A DNA stretch of 12,936 bases from JACJXF01 sp964349045 (GTDB lineage: Bacteria; Bacteroidota; Bacteroidia; Bacteroidales; GCA-2748055). Both the position numbers and the translations under genes were made by a program. The stretch lies in the NCBI GenBank assembly GCA_964349045.1, contig CAYGFI010000140.1, forward strand, positions 1-12,936, given 5' to 3'. The notes below the pieces were generated by a model. That model had not been told where the DNA came from. It ran no database searches and saw only the letters and a list, made by a program, of their open reading frames with translations. Below, in pieces: positions 11,001 through 12,936 of the stretch; position 1 is the first letter of the stretch, and each line of letters begins with the position of its first letter.

Positions 11001-11420
11001 TCAATACCGACAGCAGGATTTACCTCCGGACAGACGATTAGTGAATCGATCCCGGTTAACCTGGGTAGTAATCCGGAATTTATTGGTTCAAACCTGGTTG
11101 TATTCGTACAGAATAGCATTACGCGACAGGTTTACCAGTCTGTATTATTCAAATTAACCGCAACAACAGATATCCGGCCTGAAAATATCAATAACATGGT
11201 TGATATTTATCCGAATCCTGTCACCGAAATCCTGTTTATTGACTGCATGTATAATATCGGGAAACTGGAAATTCTTGATATATCCGGTAGAATTGTTACC
11301 ATACTTGAACCGGATCAGAAGAGGCTTAGCATACCCGTTCAGGATCTGAAATATGGTGTGTATATTATCAGGGGGAAAACAGAAAAGGGTGAGTTTATGA
11401 AGAAATTTATTAAGCAATAA
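3118..11420 (+). CDS. Giant T9SS-exported adhesin, 3' piece: Ig array, PKD, MAM-like, Omp28-like and T9SS sorting domain
   Basis: This is the continuation of the gene at 2-3017 across the N run, not a separate gene. Its first bases are the middle of an Ig-like unit, and a TTG at 3132 is an internal Leu codon. About 2766 residues are visible, ending at TAA 11418-11420. In order: the tail of a unit (to 3206), fourteen Ig-like units (3207-7568), seven Ig-like modules mostly with cysteines (7569-9428), two PKD-like domains (about 9429-9915), a cleaved-adhesin/MAM-like domain (about 9930-10508), an Omp28-like domain (about 10509-11157) and a T9SS type A sorting domain (11196-11417). Known members of this class pass through the Sec and Por/T9SS machinery and are attached to or released from the surface. 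Adhesion, either to other cells or to polysaccharide, is the likely role; a specific ligand cannot be read from the sequence. With the gap closed at 459 bases the visible protein would be about 3,900 residues plus the missing N terminus. Confidence 0.92.
7569..9428 (+). other. Seven Ig-like modules of the gliding/SprB type, mostly cysteine-bearing
   Basis: The first cysteine of the visible protein appears here. Approximate modules: 7569-7832, 7833-8099, 8100-8395, 8396-8675, 8676-8907, 8908-9160 and 9161-9428. Several start with a I.GL...YC motif (ILGLKAAYC, IIGLDSVYC, IDNLSAVYC), contain a G.FSG.G block and end in a strand closing on PLP or PVP. A second cysteine later in several modules (TGCFSKD, NGCIADT, NSCYNE, YNCTSV) could pair with the first. 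This pattern is familiar from large Bacteroidota surface proteins annotated as gliding-motility-associated. It does not by itself show that the cell glides. Boundaries are approximate. Confidence 0.7.
9429..9915 (+). other. Two PKD-like domains
   Basis: The first domain (about 9429-9670) has an AAFEV start, LINKSTPD, the core strand ITWLWKIEGEED, a SPVHLFKSNG turn and LELTATSDKGC before its end. The second (about 9673-9915) has ADFKWNNDC, a YKWKLNE core strand and VELIIMTNDGCSD. The usual W-x-F/W-G-D core is degenerate in both, with a W-K strand and no GDG. Each carries a pair of cysteines, one near the start and one in the TSDKGC or TNDGC loop. PKD domains are extracellular spacer or carbohydrate-contact modules. 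Confidence 0.7.
9930..10508 (+). other. Cleaved-adhesin / MAM-like jelly-roll domain
   Basis: The segment opens with YYQNFESG...NW, followed by W.LGTPDG, GNFAWYTKI, VVSPCFNLTGLEKP, a long strand pair KLNIW and AVLQYSTDAGETWKNLGS, then NVRFRIAYAADGG and the closing FAFDDVWIGDR. This order (FE..., SP.fdlt, ..LQYS.D.G.tW..lG, ..RF.....G...GfafDDv.i) is the standard layout of the cleaved-adhesin/MAM-like beta-sandwich at the C-terminal side of T9SS cargo. In the family it binds cell-surface or matrix carbohydrate or protein, and it is a good candidate for the ligand-binding head here. Confidence 0.75.
10509..11157 (+). other. Omp28-like thioredoxin-fold domain lacking the CXXC
   Basis: The segment begins VLTEYFTN, the position where Omp28-type domains usually have E.FTG..C..CP. 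It continues with VPIHYHTG, YKDYTEGPSSRVFYYGVSQTPNVFSNG (10640-10740), then beta strands to about 11157. The first strand, the YHT strand and the Thr-Pro at 10716-10721, which would be the cis-proline, are retained. The redox cysteines are replaced (Asn-Val-Ser-Ala-Ser at 10545-10559), so no disulfide chemistry is expected. A binding or structural role is more likely. The family name is from pattern memory; a structure prediction would be decisive. Confidence 0.62.
11196..11417 (+). other. T9SS type A C-terminal sorting domain
   Basis: The last 74 residues hold VDIYPNPVTEILFID, the KLEILDISGRIV block, a central L.IPVQDLKYGVYIIR strand and end in the basic GEFMKKFIKQ tail. This is the canonical order of the type A sorting signal (YPNP.... 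/ ...D..G..V / ..dL..GvYil.....g....KfiK). It directs passage through the outer membrane by PorV/SprA-type T9SS and is removed on surface attachment in known cases. Confidence 0.95.
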
Positions 11421-11425
11421 AAGGA

Positions 11426-11440
11426 GCTTTCTAAAAAAGC
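11426..11440 (+). terminator. Weak hairpin just after the adhesin stop codon
   Basis: GCTTT at 11426-11430 pairs with AAAGC at 11436-11440 around a 5-base loop, six bases after the TAA. The stem is only 5 bp and is not followed by a T-tract, so it is at best a marginal transcription terminator. Confidence 0.25.
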
Positions 11441-11451
11441 GTATAATATTT

Positions 11452-11496
11452 ATGAAAACTTACGCATTGAAAGCGCTCACATTTTTGCCCCTCTGA
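11452..11496 (+). pseudogene. 14-codon signal-peptide-like mini-ORF, possibly a truncated gene start
   Basis: ATG at 11452 opens a frame MKTYALKALTFLPL ending at TGA 11494-11496. The basic start and hydrophobic run look like the beginning of a signal peptide. An AAGGAG at 11421-11426 is about 25 bases upstream, too far for a normal ribosome binding site. The frame runs straight into the GC-rich repeat, so it could be the stump of a gene broken by repeat insertion, or chance. Confidence 0.2.
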
Positions 11497-11602
11497 ATCT
11501 CCCCCAGAGCGCCTCCGCACAGTAGCTTCAGCGCTCAAGGAAAGCTTCGGCGAAACGCGGAGTGCCTCCGCTGAAGCTTCGGCGACACGCGGAGTGGGCG
11601 AC
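11470..11602. repeat. GC-rich, hairpin-rich intergenic repeat (REP-like)
   Basis: A 23-base direct repeat occurs at 11542-11564 and 11574-11596 with one mismatch (offset 32). AGCGCTCA occurs at 11472 and 11530, and GCCTCCGC at 11511 and 11564. There are several inverted pairs: GCGGAG (11557-11562) with CTCCGC (11566-11571), GAGCGC (11507-11512) with GCGCTC (11531-11536), and AGCTTCAGCG (11524-11533) with CGCTGAAGCT (11569-11578). The block is far richer in GC than its surroundings. It resembles short repetitive extragenic elements; whether other copies exist in the genome cannot be seen here. Confidence 0.65.
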
Positions 11603-11955
11603 TTTACCTGGTAAATACAAACTATTTTGCATACTGTTTTTAACTTCTTGATAAGATTTTACAGGTGGCTTTGTTCGGGTTATTATAATGGCAGGCTTAT
11701 TCATGATTTCGAGGATTTAGGTTTATTAACCTTTTTTCATTTACAATCTTAGTGGATTTCTTTTTTTTTAATCCGGGTTTCAACATACTCTTTCAGTTGA
11801 TCTTGAGGCACTTTTTTAGTGTAATGATAACTTACCATCCTATCCTTTTCTCAAATTTTTTTTAATGATTCACCTTGGGATATATCTGAGATTTGAGTGA
11901 CTTTGATTATTTTCATTTAATTGATTTCAATATGCTTTCTGATAATAATTGATCA

Positions 11956-12936
11956 TTAATCTTGCCAGGAAGTTACAATATCATTTTCCAAATAAACATA
12001 TGTGCCAGATGAATAAACCCATTGCTCATGCACTCCCCAACTGCCAACTGTTCGATTTATATTTGTTGGACTCCCCCAAGAATCAATTAGCATTTCTTTT
12101 GTCATTCCGATCCACATATAGCCTTCAAAAATTTTCTTCCCTTTTTCAGCACCATAACTTTTAATTAATTCTAGTCTTTTTTTCTCTGTGTATTGTTTTG
12201 CTAACTCTTCATTTTTAGCACCTTCCTGCTTTAATGCTTCAGCCATTCTCTGCTTTTCAATTTCAATATTCTTCCTTACTTGTAGTTCATCATTAGTCAA
12301 TAGGTAATCTGTAAAAAAGGTATATCCAATAGTGCTATCAAGTTTAACTAATGAATACGTTGTACTTTTATAATAGACAATTAAAGGGGTATAAATATCA
12401 ACAGTCAATAATACTTTTGATGGTTTTTTGGGAATTTGCAATATATCAGTACTTTTTGATGTATAAAGTGTGTCAGGAATTACTAAATTATTTTTTTCAA
12501 AAAAAGCAATCTGTTCCAATGCAGTTCTTGTTTTACTCAATTCAAAATAATACTTCAAGTCATCAGATACTGAATAAAAAGTTATGTAGCCAATTTTCCC
12601 TTTATAATTAACAAGTGCATAATTATCATAAAAAAAATAAAAAAGAAAGTATTTGTCATTAGCAGGAATATTTGCAATAACCGGACTTGTTGGATAGGGA
12701 TTTTCAATTAGCTCAACAGAAGTTCTGCTTGAATAAAGGGTTCCGTTTGCAGAGTTATTGTCAAGAATTAAACGGTCAATCAATAATCCCTTGTTTTTAA
12801 TTTGAATCTCAATATCATTTTGTTCCTTTTTAAGGGAATTTATTTGATTCTCATAGTTTGATTTTACTCTTGTCAAGCTATCAAATTCAAATGTAAGCTT
12901 CTTTAAATCATTTTGGGAATAGGCAAAATTTATAGT
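11956..12936 (-). CDS. Exported protein with two SH3-like segments, coiled coils and a SmpA/OmlA (BamE-like) C-terminal domain (5' partial)
   Basis: The stop codon TAA is at 11956-11958 on the minus strand and the frame stays open to base 12936, so the start lies outside the window. A TTG at 12874-12876 is an internal Leu codon. There are 326 visible residues. The first ones, INFAYSQ, look like the end of a signal peptide with cleavage after A-Y-S and Gln next. Residues about 9-60 are charged and heptad-like (coiled coil). Residues about 65-122 and 156-213 are similar to each other and SH3b-like, each starting TLY(S/T)S and ending in a IGY.(T/F)F strand. A second coiled coil (214-260) precedes the C-terminal 50 residues, with WIGMTKEMLIDSWGSP.NINR, HEQWVY, YVYLENDIVTSWQ. 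That is the SmpA/OmlA fold pattern. Role unknown; likely periplasmic. It converges on the adhesin and is not in an operon with it. Confidence 0.85.
   Translation of the reverse strand, partial: TINFAYSQNDLKKLTFEFDSLTRVKSNYENQINSLKKEQNDIEIQIKNKGLLIDRLILDNNSANGTLYSSRTSVELIENPYPTSPVIANIPANDKYFLFYFFYDNYALVNYKGKIGYITFYSVSDDLKYYFELSKTRTALEQIAFFEKNNLVIPDTLYTSKSTDILQIPKKPSKVLLTVDIYTPLIVYYKSTTYSLVKLDSTIGYTFFTDYLLTNDELQVRKNIEIEKQRMAEALKQEGAKNEELAKQYTEKKRLELIKSYGAEKGKKIFEGYMWIGMTKEMLIDSWGSPTNINRTVGSWGVHEQWVYSSGTYVYLENDIVTSWQD

Larger units (their letters stand above)
11421..11955. other. Convergent intergenic region without a convincing gene
   Basis: This 535-bp stretch lies between the stop codons of two convergent genes. 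Its left part holds a weak hairpin and the start of a possible mini-ORF; the centre is a GC-rich repeat; the right part (11616-11955) is very AT-rich with T-tracts around 11760 and 11850. On the minus strand there are only short broken frames, for example one of about 29 codons ending near 11755 and one of 58 codons at 11528-11704 whose second half is just the GC-rich repeat. These could be remnants of a decayed gene, but I recognise no family. No tRNA or rRNA signature is seen. Confidence 0.75.

Noticed and set aside
11528..11704. 58-codon minus-strand ORF starting with ATG at 11704
   Set aside because: Its second half is only the translated GC-rich repeat, there is no clear ribosome binding site and no family is recognised.
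11949..12611. Plus-strand ORFs at 11949-12164 and 12351-12611
   Set aside because: They are shadows of the minus-strand SmpA/OmlA-type gene, whose coding frame is clearly the real one.
12874..12876. TTG start for the minus-strand gene
   Set aside because: The frame stays open for 20 more codons to the window edge and these read as the end of a signal peptide followed by the coiled coil.

Overview
The window looks like a draft or metagenome-assembled contig from a member of the Bacteroidota. The main reasons are a giant secreted protein ending in a type IX secretion system (T9SS) type A sorting domain, SprB/gliding-type cysteine-bearing Ig modules, PKD domains, an Omp28-like domain, and AT-rich coding DNA. 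I cannot place it below phylum.

Layout. Positions 2-11420 (+) are one giant surface-adhesin gene. Its 5' end lies before the window, and it is interrupted by a run of exactly 100 N at 3018-3117. The visible pieces encode about 1005 and 2766 residues. In order they hold: a GC-rich 330-bp tandem Ig-like repeat (1-385); one divergent Ig-like unit (386-739); about two dozen 102-108 residue cysteine-free Ig-like units (740-7568), part of which form a three-unit super-repeat of about 940 bp; seven Ig-like modules, most with cysteines (7569-9428); two PKD-like domains; a cleaved-adhesin/MAM-like domain; an Omp28-like thioredoxin-fold domain without its CXXC; and the T9SS C-terminal domain. The N run breaks the reading frame only on paper. 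Alignment of the flanking repeats predicts about 459 missing bases, a multiple of three, and the spacing of a unit-end signature supports the same figure.

Positions 11421-11955 hold no convincing gene. They contain a GC-rich, hairpin-rich intergenic repeat (about 11470-11602), a 14-codon signal-peptide-like mini-ORF, and AT-rich DNA with short broken reading frames. Positions 11956-12936 (-) are a convergent gene, cut by the window edge. It encodes an exported protein with a coiled coil, two SH3-like segments, a second coiled coil and a SmpA/OmlA (BamE-like) C-terminal domain.

How it fits together. The adhesin would be exported by Sec, cross the outer membrane by T9SS and be anchored or released at the surface, with the Ig array as a long stalk and the C-terminal modules as candidate binding domains. 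The convergent gene is transcribed independently and need not be linked to it. I see no defence, mobile or biosynthetic system. The points worth a second look are the repeat evolution inside the adhesin, the resolvable assembly gap, the degenerate Omp28-like module and the intergenic repeat.
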